From Micropterix aruncella (Eukaryota > Arthropoda > Insecta > Lepidoptera > Micropterigidae), in contig OX155972.1 of NCBI GenBank assembly GCA_944548615.1, positions 8,145,719-8,209,718 of the forward strand: a stretch of DNA of 64,000 nucleotides, read 5' to 3'. Below the pieces are notes generated by a model, which did not search any database, was not told where the DNA came from, and saw only the letters and a list, made by a program, of their open reading frames with translations. Positions 52,136 through 62,837 of this stretch are shown here, one piece after another. The translations under genes were made by a program, and so were the position numbers. Numbering within the stretch: the first letter of the stretch is position 1; each line of letters opens with the position of its first letter.

Positions 52136-52516
52136 ATAGTAAAGAAAAAGGTATATAAAAGTTATGGAAGGTTTGTAGTGTAGAAGTGAAGTTATAATTA
52201 AATATACGTTATGGAACATTATTAAACAAAACTTTAGTCCTTTGAAAATCATTTCGGTTTGTTTTTATCGATATTTCTCATTTTTTCTGCAATATTTTTC
52301 TTTATAAGTTATAAAAGGTTACTAACCCAAACTCTAGTCACATGAAACTTTAGAATTTTATCTAATGATTTAAACAATTTGTAATTATACCATATATGTT
52401 TATTTTGATTATCTGATGTGATATTTGCTAAGGTACTGTGTAAGCATTTTTGAGACTGTGGTTGAGAGCTCAAGAAGATTGACGCGGAGAGTACTTTGAA
52501 GTGTTTATAAGTATAT
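52136..52516. other. AT-rich spacer
   Basis: Nothing recognised on either strand. Confidence 0.35.
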
Positions 52517-52550
52517 GTGCGTGTAACACGTATGTTAGTGTTACACGCAC
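52517..52550. repeat. Perfect 13-bp hairpin at the SINE end
   Basis: GTGCGTGTAACAC, 8-nt loop, GTGTTACACGCAC. It marks the 3' end of the minus-strand SINE. Confidence 0.95.
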
Positions 52551-52683
52551 ACATACACGATCTGCAAAATTGAAATGCAATTCTGTTAATTTTATCTCAA
52601 TAGAAAATGGTAACCCAGCCGGGAATCGAATCCGAGAACTAACAAAGTAAGATCAGGCGACCTAACCACTATTACACCGGGCC
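52540..52683 (-). mobile_element. tRNA-derived SINE, copy 2
   Basis: The minus-strand head (52609-52683) matches the plus copy at 53735: AATAGTGGTTAGGTCGCCTG, then a GATTCGATTCCCGG B-box region and TTACCA at the end. The tail follows with ATTTTCTATTGAGATAAAAT and the GTGTAACAC end. Confidence 0.8.
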
Positions 52684-52916
52684 GGACCGGGTGTTGCAAG
52701 TTGTGTTTTCGAAATCTATTTTCCTTGACCTCCGCGAAGTCCAATGAATTGTGCTTCTGCGTTTAATTGCAGTATCTGGAAATAATCTAATACACTATAT
52801 TTAATAATTACATAAGTAGTTAGATCTGTTAAAAAAATATTTTGTTAATAATTTTGTTTTGTAACCTAACGACGATCCTATCTATGTCTTTATCTTTACC
52901 CCAGAAAAATGCATTT

Positions 52917-52966
52917 TACCCCTTTGACGGTAATTAACCCCAGATTGAGAATCGCTGTTCTAGCCG
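52917..52966 (-). mobile_element. hAT-type element terminus
   Basis: The plus strand ends CCCCAGATTGAGAATCGCTG followed by TTCTAGCC. TTGAGAATCGCTG is a typical hAT inverted end, and TTCTAGCC suits an 8-bp duplication. The other end was not found. Confidence 0.45.
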
Positions 52967-53188
52967 CTAATTCAGCATAGAACGCCCGTTTGGCAGCTCG
53001 GAGATCGTATCTTTGTCGTCGAAAGGCGGCGGCGTATTGTAGATGTCGCTGTCAAAGTCAAACAACTCAACTCGACGGCGTTGCAGCTCCATGTCAAGTC
53101 CCGTGTCGGGAGAGGCGGGTTCTATTTCGCATTTTCTCTGCTTTGCTGACTGGATGAGTAGCATATCACGACCTCTTGCTACCGGCAT
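52967..53188 (-). CDS. Possible first coding exon of an unknown gene
   Basis: The 73-codon frame starts MPVARGRDMLLIQSAKQRKC, continues with PASPDTGLDMELQRRRVELF, and ends near LPNGRSMLN with TAG. Codon use is GC-richer than the flanks, and the sequence looks protein-like: a basic start, then acidic FDFDSDIYNTPPPFDDKD. I see no good GT donor, so it is either a very short protein or a first exon damaged by the hAT-type insertion directly below it. It lies between two inverted SINE copies. Family unknown. Confidence 0.3.
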   Translation of the reverse strand: MPVARGRDMLLIQSAKQRKCEIEPASPDTGLDMELQRRRVELFDFDSDIYNTPPPFDDKDTISELPNGRSMLN

Positions 53189-53734
53189 TGATTAAATAGC
53201 ATATTAGTATTCTGAAAGACTTAATACGATACGGAAACCATTATTTTAGTACTAAACGCAACGTGTAGATGATACTCGTTAATAAAATTACTTATTATGT
53301 TAAATATGGCTACTTCGTGGTATAACATTATGGAGGCGCACTGTAGATGGCGCTTTAAACACCTCCATATAGTATAACTAATATTAATATTTTAATATAT
53401 TACTCATTTATAACAAGATGTCAATTTTTGTTTTGGTATACACGCTTCGATACTTAATAATTACGCACTTTATTGTTAAGGTAGACGTATTAGTCTATCT
53501 TGTTAGAATGCCATAAATCAATGGCATTCTATGATACATAAAAAAACGATAGATGGCACTAATAATTGAATTTTATTATTTTTATCGCTGTTTAAATTAT
53601 TGGGTTTTTATAATCAATCAGAAACATTATTAAAAAACCATTCATTATCAGTGTTACTACAGATGGCCAGATACAATGCTATTACATTTACCGTCAATGA
53701 CAGCAGAGCTAGATGCATTTAGCATGTAGCTCAC
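53189..53734. other. AT-rich spacer
   Basis: AGATGGCGC at 53345. No gene was found. An upstream promoter for the minus-strand exon would lie in the first part. Confidence 0.35.
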
Positions 53735-53930
53735 GGCCCGGTCGCATAGTGGTTAGGTCGCCTGATCTTACATTGTTAGGTCCCGGGTTCGATTCCCGGC
53801 TGGGTCACCATTTTCCGTTGGGATCAAATTGACGTATGTAATTGCTTTTTTAATTATGTCGATGGAATGCAATAACAAGACACACACTTACACGCATGTT
53901 ACACGCACAAATACATATAATACGTCATAG
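53735..53930 (+). mobile_element. tRNA-derived SINE, copy 1
   Basis: The head 53735-53810 is tRNA-like. Acceptor strands GGCCCGG and CTGGGTC pair with two G-T wobbles. A B box GGTTCGATTCC is present, and the 3' terminus ACCA is encoded. The anticodon loop is enlarged, so it is a SINE head and not a working tRNA gene. A ~100-bp body follows, ending in GTTACACGCACAAATACAT. Confidence 0.85.
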
Positions 53931-53985
53931 TAGGGTTGGTTGTAAGAGATTGTAATATGACAATAAGCCCGCCCATTGTGACATT

Positions 53986-54068
53986 TCACAATTTATTTAT
54001 TTTTATTTTATTTATTTATAGTATTACGCAAGTTCGTTTGTACAGTTTACCATATCATGTTGTATATA
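53986..54068 (+). repeat. Short dispersed repeat, second copy (see 37205)
   Basis: Reverse complement of 37205-37285 with a few changes, including GTTTACCATATCATGTTGTA. Confidence 0.8.
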
Positions 54069-54070
54069 TA

Positions 54071-54125
54071 CAGTGGCATATCCAGGGGGGGGCTAAGGGG
54101 CTGAAGCCCCCCCCCAAAACAAAAA
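54071..54125 (+). mobile_element. Terminal fragment of a DNA transposon
   Basis: CAGTGGCATATCCAGGGGGG is followed by a G8...C9 hairpin-forming stretch. The CAGTGGC start resembles hAT-type ends. It is cut off after about 55 bp. Confidence 0.4.
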
Positions 54126-54307
54126 TAAACAAAACTTTCAGATTTGTTACTGAACTGTTTATTAAAAATCTGTTAGTTCAGCTCAAAATTTAGAGACAGC
54201 TCCAAAAAATTCTACATATCTAAGTAAAACCCAGAATCAGCTGATTGAATGTTGCCATACTCTAATTATGAAAAATATAATAAAAAAAAGTGAAAGAAGC
54301 AAAATAT

Positions 54308-55872
54308 TTTGTCATAGGTTATATATTAATCCGAAAAATGAAAAGACTTTTTCGTGGTAGTCGTATTTCCAAATTAAGTCGGAAAAAACGGTCGAACGAA
54401 AACGTTTCTAACTAACGCTGCCTTAACGATGAGAGATATATGATTAAGTTCTAGAGAAAAGTTGTAGAGCTTGATAATGCCTACAAAAAAGTCAGCGACA
54501 GCTTATGTCCAACTTTTATATTTAAGTGACAAAAAGTAGTTTTTTTAATTAAAAAAATAATTTAAATCGTTAGGTCATGTTTATTTTTCATATTATCAAC
54601 CATTATGAATTATTGTCAAAATAAATAAATTTATCGTCACAAGTGTTTAAAACAAAAGACTTTTCCCTTTTACTGCATAAATAGTTAAAGGATAATACAC
54701 ATATGAATGGAACCGCGACCGTGACGTCTATCTGTACTTCTATACTAATATTATAAAGAGGTAAAGTTTGTGATGTTGTAGGAAGTACTCTCTGGATCTA
54801 CTGAACCGCTTTTGAAAATTCTTTTACCAATAGAAAGCCACGTTATTTAAGTATCATAGGCTATATATTAATCCGGAAAATGAAAAGACTTTTTCGTGGT
54901 AGTCGGATTTCCAAAGTAAGTCGGAAAAACGGTCGAACGAAAACGTTTCTAACTAACGCTGCCTTAAAGATGAGAGATATATGATTAAGTTTTGGAAAAA
55001 AGTTGTAGAGCTTGATAATGCCTACAAAAAAGTCAGCGACAGAATATGTCTAACTTTTATATTTAAGTCACAAAAAGTAGTTTTTCTAATTAAAAAAATA
55101 ATTTAAATCGTTAGGTCATGTTTATTGGTCATATTATCAACATTTATGAATTATTATCAAAATAAGTAAATTTATCGTCTAAAGTGTTTAAAACAAAATA
55201 CTTTTCCCTTTTACTGCATAAGTAGTTAAAGGATAATACGACATAGGTATGGAACCGCGACCGTGTCGTCTATCTATACTATCTATACTAGTATTATAAA
55301 GAGGTAAAGTTTGTGACGTTGTAGGAAGTAATCTTTGGATCTACTGTACCGATTTAGATTTTTTTTTACCAATAAAAAGCCACGTTATTTGTGTCATAAG
55401 CTATATAAAAATCCGAAAAATGAAAAGACTTTTTCGTGGTAGTCGGATTTCCAAATTAAGTCGGAAAAACGGTCGAACGAAAAGGTTTCTAACTAACGCT
55501 GCCTTAACGATGAGAGATATATGATTAAATTCTAGAGAAAGTTGTAGAGATTGCTAATGCCTACAAAAAAGTCAGCGACAGCATATGTCTAACTTTTATA
55601 TTTAAGTCACAAAAAGTAGTATTTCAAATTAAAAAAATAATTTAAATCGTTAGGTCATGTTTATTGGTCATATTATCAACGATTATGAATTATTATCAAA
55701 ATAAGGAAATTTATCGTCTAAAGTGTTTATAAGAAAAGACTTTTCCCCTTTACTGTATATAATTTCACTTTTACTGCATAAATGGTTGAAGAGATAAGAC
55801 ACTCACAAATAAGAAACTCACAAGAACACACTCACAAATAACGGTAATATAGTCAAATTGGCATGCAAATAC
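54308..55872 (+). mobile_element. Three tandem non-autonomous Helitrons (H5, H6, H7)
   Basis: H5 (54308-54738) lacks its 5' end. H6 starts TCTATACTAATATTATAAAG at 54739. H7 starts TCTATACTAGTATTATAAAG at 55282 and is cut at 55872, before the usual 3' end. Each junction keeps a short piece (GGAACCGCGACCGTGTCGTC) between copies, so they form a head-to-tail chain with a period of about 540 bp. Confidence 0.88.
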
Positions 55873-56322
<450 letters not shown>

Positions 56323-56330
56323 GCGATAGT

Positions 56331-56775
56331 AGTAGTAGTAGTAGTAAACAGAGTGGGGAACTTCTTTCCAGCCCTTGATGTCTGGATCTATAAGATCTTT
56401 TGTAACTGCCCACTTTGTGATTAGGCCAGTAGCCCGGGACTGCTTAGCAGTCTATGCAGAACACTACCTTTAAGTTAGGCAGATCCCTGGGTTTAAGAAA
56501 GGCTCGTCCCAGTAAACTGTGTATTTTTGCTGCGAGGCCTGGGCAGCGACCAACGATGTGTATGCTGTCTTCAGGTTCTTCTCCACATATTTGGCAGTCC
56601 TTGGTCTCGGTCGAGCCAAGGTTGAATAGATGTGCTCTAAGGGTCGTGGGTCCGGTGAGGAGACCGATAGTGGTTCTAAGGTTCTTCTTGCTCATGTCAA
56701 GTAGGAAGTGGTTTCTCCATGGTGGCTTTTGCCTGGCGAAATCGTTGGCTCCAGGATGCCCGATGTTCCTGCTCT
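56331..56775 (-). pseudogene. 5'-truncated non-LTR element (family X) with 14-bp target duplication
   Basis: TATAAATGCGATAG stands on both sides (about 56317-56330 and 56776-56789). The minus strand encodes KKNLRTTIGLLTGPTTLRAH, then the knuckle CQICGEEPEDSIHIVGRC and SLLGRAFLKPRDLPNLKVV. It is the best-preserved copy of this C-terminal domain in the window. The (CTA)n tail is at its left edge. Only about 445 bp of the 3' end was copied. Confidence 0.9.
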
Positions 56776-56914
56776 ATAAATGCGATAGATGACACACATA
56801 ATTAAATGTTGTTATAGTTATCATTGGTCAAATTATGATTTTTTTATAATCAATCATTCCTTTATTATAAAAATATCATTAGCAAAATCATTATATATGA
56901 CTAAACAAATTACT

Positions 56915-57355
56915 ATTAGTTGTTCTGTATAATGCTATTAGCGCTACCTAAATGCCGCCAGCGTAAAAGGGTTGCCAAGACATACTATAACACCGAGCAA
57001 TCGAATATCATAAATAATCAATCTACATAGGTTTTGTTTGATAAAAGTCCAGAAACGAGCTATATAATTTGATTCCTGGTATAACTTATAGCGTCGTTTA
57101 AGTAAACCAACCAAACATAACTACCGGCAAGAAAACCTAATATGAATTGCTATTAGTTTCGCGGTACAATGCTATCAGCGCCACCTTCATGTCGCCGGCG
57201 AAAAGGGTTGCCAAATGTACTATGACGTTGAGCAAAATAATACCCTATATAAGCAATGCTTATACAGTATGATCTAATTCCTCGTATAAAGGTATAGCGA
57301 CGCTTAACTGAACCATCACGAAATGCCTACCGCAAGCATGTCACAAGTGACACGG
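56915..57355 (+). repeat. Tandem pair of a ~230-bp repeat
   Basis: Two diverged copies in tandem (about 56915-57145 and 57150-57355). Shared blocks are AAAGGGTTGCCAA, AATGCTAT-AGCGC and TATAGCG-CG-TTAA. A third piece, reverse-oriented, is at 27950-28032. Confidence 0.75.
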
Positions 57356-58496
57356 ATTGCAACTCAATTCGGCTCTAGCGTACATAATTGTATGCGAAGC
57401 CTCGTATGTGCCACATACGGGGGCGGTTGATCATTACAAGCCGTCAGAGCAGCCGGTATTAACCGATGAAATCCGGGGTAATGGCATATCAAACCACTTC
57501 AAAACGTCGATAAATCACTCCTTCGACGGGCGGCGAACACGCCGTGTAATCGCTCTGTGTTACATCACCACGGATGTGCCATTAGGGATGATAAAATCCC
57601 TCGAGAAATCCCGATATTTCGAAATATTGGAATCGATATGCTAACAAAATACTGCAAACTTTCATATGAGGAGTCGGCGAACAAAACGATGCGATCGTAT
57701 TTATTTATTTAATTAATTTAGATTACTATAAAACATTGATTAGCTTTCAAAAATAACAGGAACCCAATAGCAAATCCTTAACCTTTTGCTTATTTGTTTC
57801 TGTCACCCAACTGGGACTAGCCCATTCTAGGGTGGACAGGACTCTAATATTATATTCAAGTTTGCTTGATTGCTTGATTGCTTACAAATGTACAAGTTTT
57901 AGTAAAATGCTAATAACACTAAATTGCTCAAAAATGTGGTCTTCATAATAAAATAAAATAAATTAAAAATAATAATAACAAAATATTAAAAGATAATATA
58001 ATAAATAAAATGCAATAACATTACATAATTGGTAATAAATATAATATAAAATTCGATTTAATAATATAAGTAAAGTAATATGTGAGAAAAGAAAGAAACA
58101 GTCATTAATATTTAATATATGTTAAGTAATATAGGATTTAATATAAAAATACCTAGTCAAAAATTACAATTCATTGTCAAAGTCAAATAATTTTTGGTAG
58201 TTAGTTCAATGTTAAAATATACTCAATATACATGTTTAAAAATATGTTAATAATTTGCGCACCTAAGTTTTATTAGACTGTTATTTCTAGCATTTGATGC
58301 ATGGTTAGTCTGTTATGATTCGATAACCGATATGTACCGGCTCTTCCGCGTAGCGCGCTGACATTCATCATTTGACAGTTTAGTTTTTTTGGTTCGTCCT
58401 CTAAGCGGCCGTCAGGAATAGATCCGGTAGGCTTAATCAGTTAGAGGCGGTAGACAAAGGGAAATATTTGAAATATTAATTTACCACAAGAGTTAA
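57356..58496. other. Unassigned region, GC-richer start, AT-rich remainder
   Basis: 57357-57644 holds a 95-codon frame with no recognised motif in a GC-richer block. It is recorded but not called. Positions 57697-58250 look like an old retroelement 3' untranslated end (CAACTGGGACTAGCCCATTC). Confidence 0.35.
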
Positions 58497-59096
58497 ATGA
58501 TTACACTCCACAAAATATTACCGATTTTTATTTCCGTTTTTGGTTCTTACGAATTTATTCCAATACAACAAGAAAATTATAAAATTACGCAATTGTACTC
58601 GAAAAAAAATCCGGTATGTATTATTGATAAAACCCTATTTTTTTATCCGACTTTAGAAAAAATGAGGTTATCAATTCGGTTCTATCTTTTTAAGCTATTG
58701 CATAGCTTTTATCGCGGGCCTTAGGCCAGCGCGGCGACCGAATGAAGAAATTTCTTAATGAAAATTAATTATTTTAAACTGATAATTACGTCTAAACGAG
58801 TACTGCTTACGATTCGAAAAAAATATATGTTAAACAAGAACATTTTCCTAATATTCCTAGCTTTGAATATTTTAGATTTTGTTTATATTACATAGTGTAA
58901 TTAATTTGTGAAATTTGGTCTAACCGAACACAAAAACGACTACTACGCAAATACTATCTGGCGTATTATTATAAAACCTGCACCATTTTAAAGATAATTT
59001 AATTATCTATCTTTTTATCTACGATTTTTTTCGAATAGTAGTTTTTTCGAATAATATCCGTTTTTTTTGCTTTATCGAATAAAAAATTCGTGCGCG
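58497..59096. other. AT-rich stretch
   Basis: A 75-codon plus frame (58497-58724) has no recognised motif. AAGCTATTGCATAGCTT at about 58691 is a short self-palindrome. Confidence 0.35.
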
Positions 59097-59190
59097 GCGC
59101 TCTATCGGAAGACGTTTAAATTATTCCGAATCATTTGCTTCCGCAGCCGCAAATGATTCGGAATAATTTCAACGTTTTCCGATAGAGCGC
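59097..59190. repeat. 94-bp near-perfect foldback (42-bp arms)
   Basis: GCGCTCTATCGGAAGACG... (59097-59138) and its complement ending ...CGATAGAGCGC (59149-59190) flank a 10-nt loop TTCCGCAGCC, with only a few mismatches. It would fold into a long hairpin in RNA or single-stranded DNA. Confidence 0.95.
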
Positions 59191-59514
59191 AGTTATCTGA
59201 TTTCAGAAAAAATAAAATAAATAAACAAATATAATTACATAAGTTGTTAAAAAATGCTATGCAATAGCTTTACCGCGGCAGTCCCCGAGTGCCACACGTA
59301 TTTTTTTTTTTAATGTTTATGTACCGATTTCGAAAATTCTTTTTGTATTCGAAGGAATATACTTACAAATTGGTCCCATTTTATCAAAATCCTGTTCTAA
59401 TGATGAGATCCATTAGGAATTGAGGGAACTCCTCAAATATTATAATATAAAATTGACAATTTAGATGTTGGTTAAATTCCGATGACAATTAATTTATTTT
59501 TATGGTAAGCATTA
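59191..59514. other. AT-rich spacer
   Basis: Nothing recognised. Confidence 0.4.
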
Positions 59515-59533
59515 CCTGATTCTACAACTTGGG

Positions 59534-60739
59534 TTGTCGACTACAACGGGCGAGCCCGTCACCTCAGGAAGTTTTAACGATTAGTCGTTCTATCTCCCTG
59601 GAGTGAACGTAGAAGACTTGGGACAAAAACAGTCCACCATCTAGCTACGTCACAAGCCCGTAAGAGGCCAACGCCTTAATCGCGAGATAGCCATGGTTGT
59701 TACCTGGCGGGCCGACACTCGCGCCCTTACTTTCAATTGCAACCAGATTACTCCGGTCTCTCGATTGGTTCCGAGTTCGAGGTCGCTTGCGCGGTCCTCT
59801 CCCTTACGAAGCGGTGAAACGTTGTATACCGAATCTATCGCGGACCACAGCGTCCTTTGCCCGGCTGAACACCCAGGATCGGATGGCCGATAGTCATTTC
59901 AAGAGCAGTCGCCGTAAGGTCCGCAACCACCCCCGCTCTATAGGAAACAGTACTGCTTCCCGACTCCCCCGACTGTTAGTCAGTCTCCCCTGGGAATCAA
60001 ACCTCTGGCGCCCCTGGACGGTCTGCACACCGTGCGGCGCAAGCCAATCGATTGTGCTCTCCGACTAACAGTCGGGGGAGTCTGGGAACTGTATTGTTTC
60101 CTATAGAGCGGGGGTGGTTGCGTACCTTATGGCGACTGCCCTTGAATTGACCATTGGCCATCCGATCCCGGGTAAGAGGCGGGCAAAGGACGCCTTGGTC
60201 CGCGATAGATTCGGTGCACTCCGTTTCACCGCTTTATAAGGGAGAGGACCGCGCAAGCGACCTCGAACTCGGAACCAATCGAGAGACCCGAGAAATCTGG
60301 TCACAATTGGAAGTGAGGGCGCGAGTATCTCGAGCCCGCCGGGTTTATTCCTGGCTAACTCGCGATAAGGCGTTGGACTCTCACGGGTTGTGACGTAGCT
60401 GGACGTAGGATTGTACTGTCCAAAGTCTTCTACGTTCACTGCAGGGCGACAGAGCGACTAATCGTTAAAACGTCCTGTAGTGACGGGCTCGCCCGTTGTA
60501 GTCGACACCGCAAGATGTTAGTCAGAGTGCACAGTAGATTGACTTACGACGCATGGTGCGCAGACCGTCTAGGAGCGTCAGAGGTTTGATTCCCAGGGGA
60601 AACTGACCAAGGTCAAAGTTCTACCCAGGCTCGCACTTCATGCGTGGAGGCTGTCGGATGGGTGTTGACCCGTGAGTGTGACCAACCCTGAACAGAATGG
60701 GTCTTCGTGGCCAACCCAGCAAGGGCCCATTAACTTCCA
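59534..60739 (+). mobile_element. GCR retroposon, plus copy split by an inverted GCR
   Basis: Plus-oriented blocks 59534-59983 (5' module) and 60526-60739 (3' module) join into one complete copy of about 665 bp. Flanks CCTGATTCTACAACTTGGG (59515-59533) and CCTGATTCTACATCCTGGG (60740-60758) match at 16 of 19 bases, an older target duplication. Confidence 0.8.
59984..60515 (-). mobile_element. Inverted GCR inserted in the plus copy
   Basis: Flanked by TGTTAGTCAG on both sides (59974-59983 and 60516-60525), a 10-bp duplication. The copy lacks the outer part of the 3' module, starting at CTCCCCTGGGAATC. It ends at the 5' signature GTTGTAGTCGACACC. With the left block of the host copy it makes a ~450-bp inverted repeat. 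Confidence 0.8.
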
Positions 60740-61105
60740 CCTGATTCTACATCCTGGGTTGGCTCCCGACGAGGGAACTCCTCTACGGTCAACAGCACAA
60801 ACCCCAAATTTTGTTTACTCATTCAGTTATGATAGCCCGTTCTAAATTTTATCATGACATGGCTGCTGCACTCAGGGTTGGCTCCCGACAAGGAAACTCC
60901 TCAACGGTCAACAACACAGCCACAAAATTTTGTATATGTATTTAATTACGACAGCTCGTTACAAGTTTCACCATGGACTGCCGCACCGAGGGTTGGCTCC
61001 CAACGAGGGAACTCATCAACGGTTAACAGCACATAAATAAAATTTTGTATACGCATTCAATTATGATAGCCCGTTCTAAGTATCACCATGACATGGCTGT
61101 TGAAC
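60740..61105 (+). repeat. Tandem repeat of 115-119 bp, three units
   Basis: GGGTTGGCTCCC occurs at 60756, 60875 and 60990. Units share AACTCCTC-ACGGTCAACA, CACA...AAATTTTGTAT and ATGATAGCCCGTTCTAA. Divergence is about 10-15%. Coding is not supported. Confidence 0.9.
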
Positions 61106-61928
61106 TTATAAAAAAAATGGAGTCGGTTTTTCTTTTTGTAAAAAAATTGTCTATTATTTTATTCCACCATAACTTCTAAACGCTTAAACCGATTTAGAAG
61201 TGTGTGATATTGTTAGAATCATTTTCATTCTGAGTATCATAGCGTATCTAAACTGCCCAAATGTCACAAAATACGTGTTCAAATGTCCAAATATCAATAA
61301 ATTAACATAAATATATCGTGTTTAGTGTCAAATGAAAGGTCTTACTGAGTACATGCCGGAAATATACGTCTATCTATATGGATAAATATATAAACCATAA
61401 ATATTTTATAAAAAACTGTAATAAAAAAAATATATAATACAAAAGTTTACTTTCTGGTAACGGCAGTCGTGTTTTTATTCATATTAATAATATAATTAAT
61501 TTTTCTTTTCAATGAATTCCTGTTTTATATAATCCGGGATTGAAATACTCTATAAATATAGTATTGTGAAATTACACCCCTAGATAGGCTTGAGCTTGAT
61601 TGTCACGTACATAACGTATGGATTGAAGACAATAGGGGTGTGGGCTTAGAAAAATATGCGGGGCCTTTTCCAGTCGACAATGGCCTTTATTTATACCACA
61701 GTGGTTTATTATCGTACTCTTTGTATTTTTCCATAGGCTTTTTTTATCGCATGTATGAAAGTGCTGTAAAAGGATTGGCAGAATTCTAGACAAGCCTAGT
61801 CCAGAAAAATATCCATGTACAACAAAGATAAGAGATATGTTGATCCATAAATAATATGGTTATAAATTGGTAGTTATAGTTACTCACAGTTTATCTATGA
61901 TAGACATAGTAAATTAAGAGCAACTAGG
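61106..61928. other. AT-rich spacer
   Basis: A 73-codon minus frame (61572-61793) has no recognised motif. No gene was found. Confidence 0.35.
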
Positions 61929-62037
61929 GCTGTCAACTACAACTGGCGAACCCGTCACCTCAGGAAGTTTTAACGATTCCTCGTTCTATCTCCCGCGAAG
62001 TGAAAGCAGAAGACTTAGGACAAAACAGTCCACCGAA
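61929..62037 (+). repeat. GCR 5' fragment
   Basis: The family's first ~110 bp only (CTGTCAACTACAACTGGCGA to ACAAAACAGTCCACCG), joined to a retroelement tail. Confidence 0.85.
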
Positions 62038-62055
62038 ACAGTCCGAAAAAAACCG

Positions 62056-62666
62056 AAATCAAGTGTCTGGGCTTCCTAATAAACTCTAAATTGAGCTGGG
62101 ATAACCAATTAATACAACTCTTTTCAAGGTCTCGGAAACTAGTTTTCGTCTTTAGGGAAATTCGAAACGTCCTTTCAAAGAACTTCATAAATATGATTTA
62201 TATGGCCCTGTGTCAGGCATTAGAAGTGCATGGAATAATAGCTTGGAGAGCATGTGCTAAATCTGTTTTCGATCCTCTAGTGAAAGCCCAAAAGCTTTTG
62301 TTGAGGGTAATCAATAGAAGGCTCCACGAAATGATTCCAACATGCTATTCTAAGAAAGTAATGAGATAGATATACGCCAGCTGTTTGTAAAACAGTCGTT
62401 CATGTTTTTCCATCGAACGCTAGATAAACGACCACGAAGCCAGCAACACAGAACTACAATATCATCTGCAGGTCTGAATTATGCCATTCCCTGAGTTTAT
62501 TCTTCAATTGCCCAAAGACAATTCATCTATATAGCACCAAAATTATTAAACCGTCTTGATAACAACATAAAAGAAATAAAAAGGAGCATTTTATTAAAAA
62601 AGAAATGGCTTCTTGACGACATAGTTTGTTCAAGGACAAAGAACGAACTTCTGCAAATCACCTGTT
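62056..62666 (+). pseudogene. CR1-like reverse transcriptase C-terminal half
   Basis: The frame EIKCLGFLINSKLSWDNQLI is the conserved K-(Y/C)-LG-x-x-I...LSW block after the RT fingers and palm. It is followed by IYMALCQALEVHGIIAWRA and KAQKLLLRVINRR. A stop at 62367 and later stops and shifts interrupt it. The last frame reads IYIAPKLLNRLDNNIKEIKR then KKKWLLDDI and ends TAA at about 62668. It is 5'-truncated directly at the GCR fragment, so its 5' end and the GCR 3' side may have been lost together. Confidence 0.8.
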
Positions 62667-62837
62667 AAAAATAATGTGCCTGCATGTGAAATATAAGATA
62701 ATAAACATAATGTAATATAATCTAATATAATACAAAGGAATAATACTATAATATATTTAGATCGTTATATTTATATGTGTGTGTATGTATGTATATGTAT
62801 GTGTGTATGTGTATATCTTAATATCTATGTATATTAT
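62667..62837. repeat. Retroelement 3' end and (GT/AT) microsatellite
   Basis: AT-rich 3' flank with ATATAATATAATCT-type repeats, then an impure TGTGTATG repeat at 62775-62815. Confidence 0.6.

Noticed and set aside
53735..53810. Functional tRNA gene
   Set aside because: The anticodon loop is too large, the CCA is encoded, and a second diverged copy has the same non-tRNA tail. It is a SINE head.
58691..59280. Large inverted repeat suggested by AAGCTATTGCATAGC at both ends
   Set aside because: The motif is itself a palindrome, so it reads the same on both strands. The neighbouring sequence does not pair.
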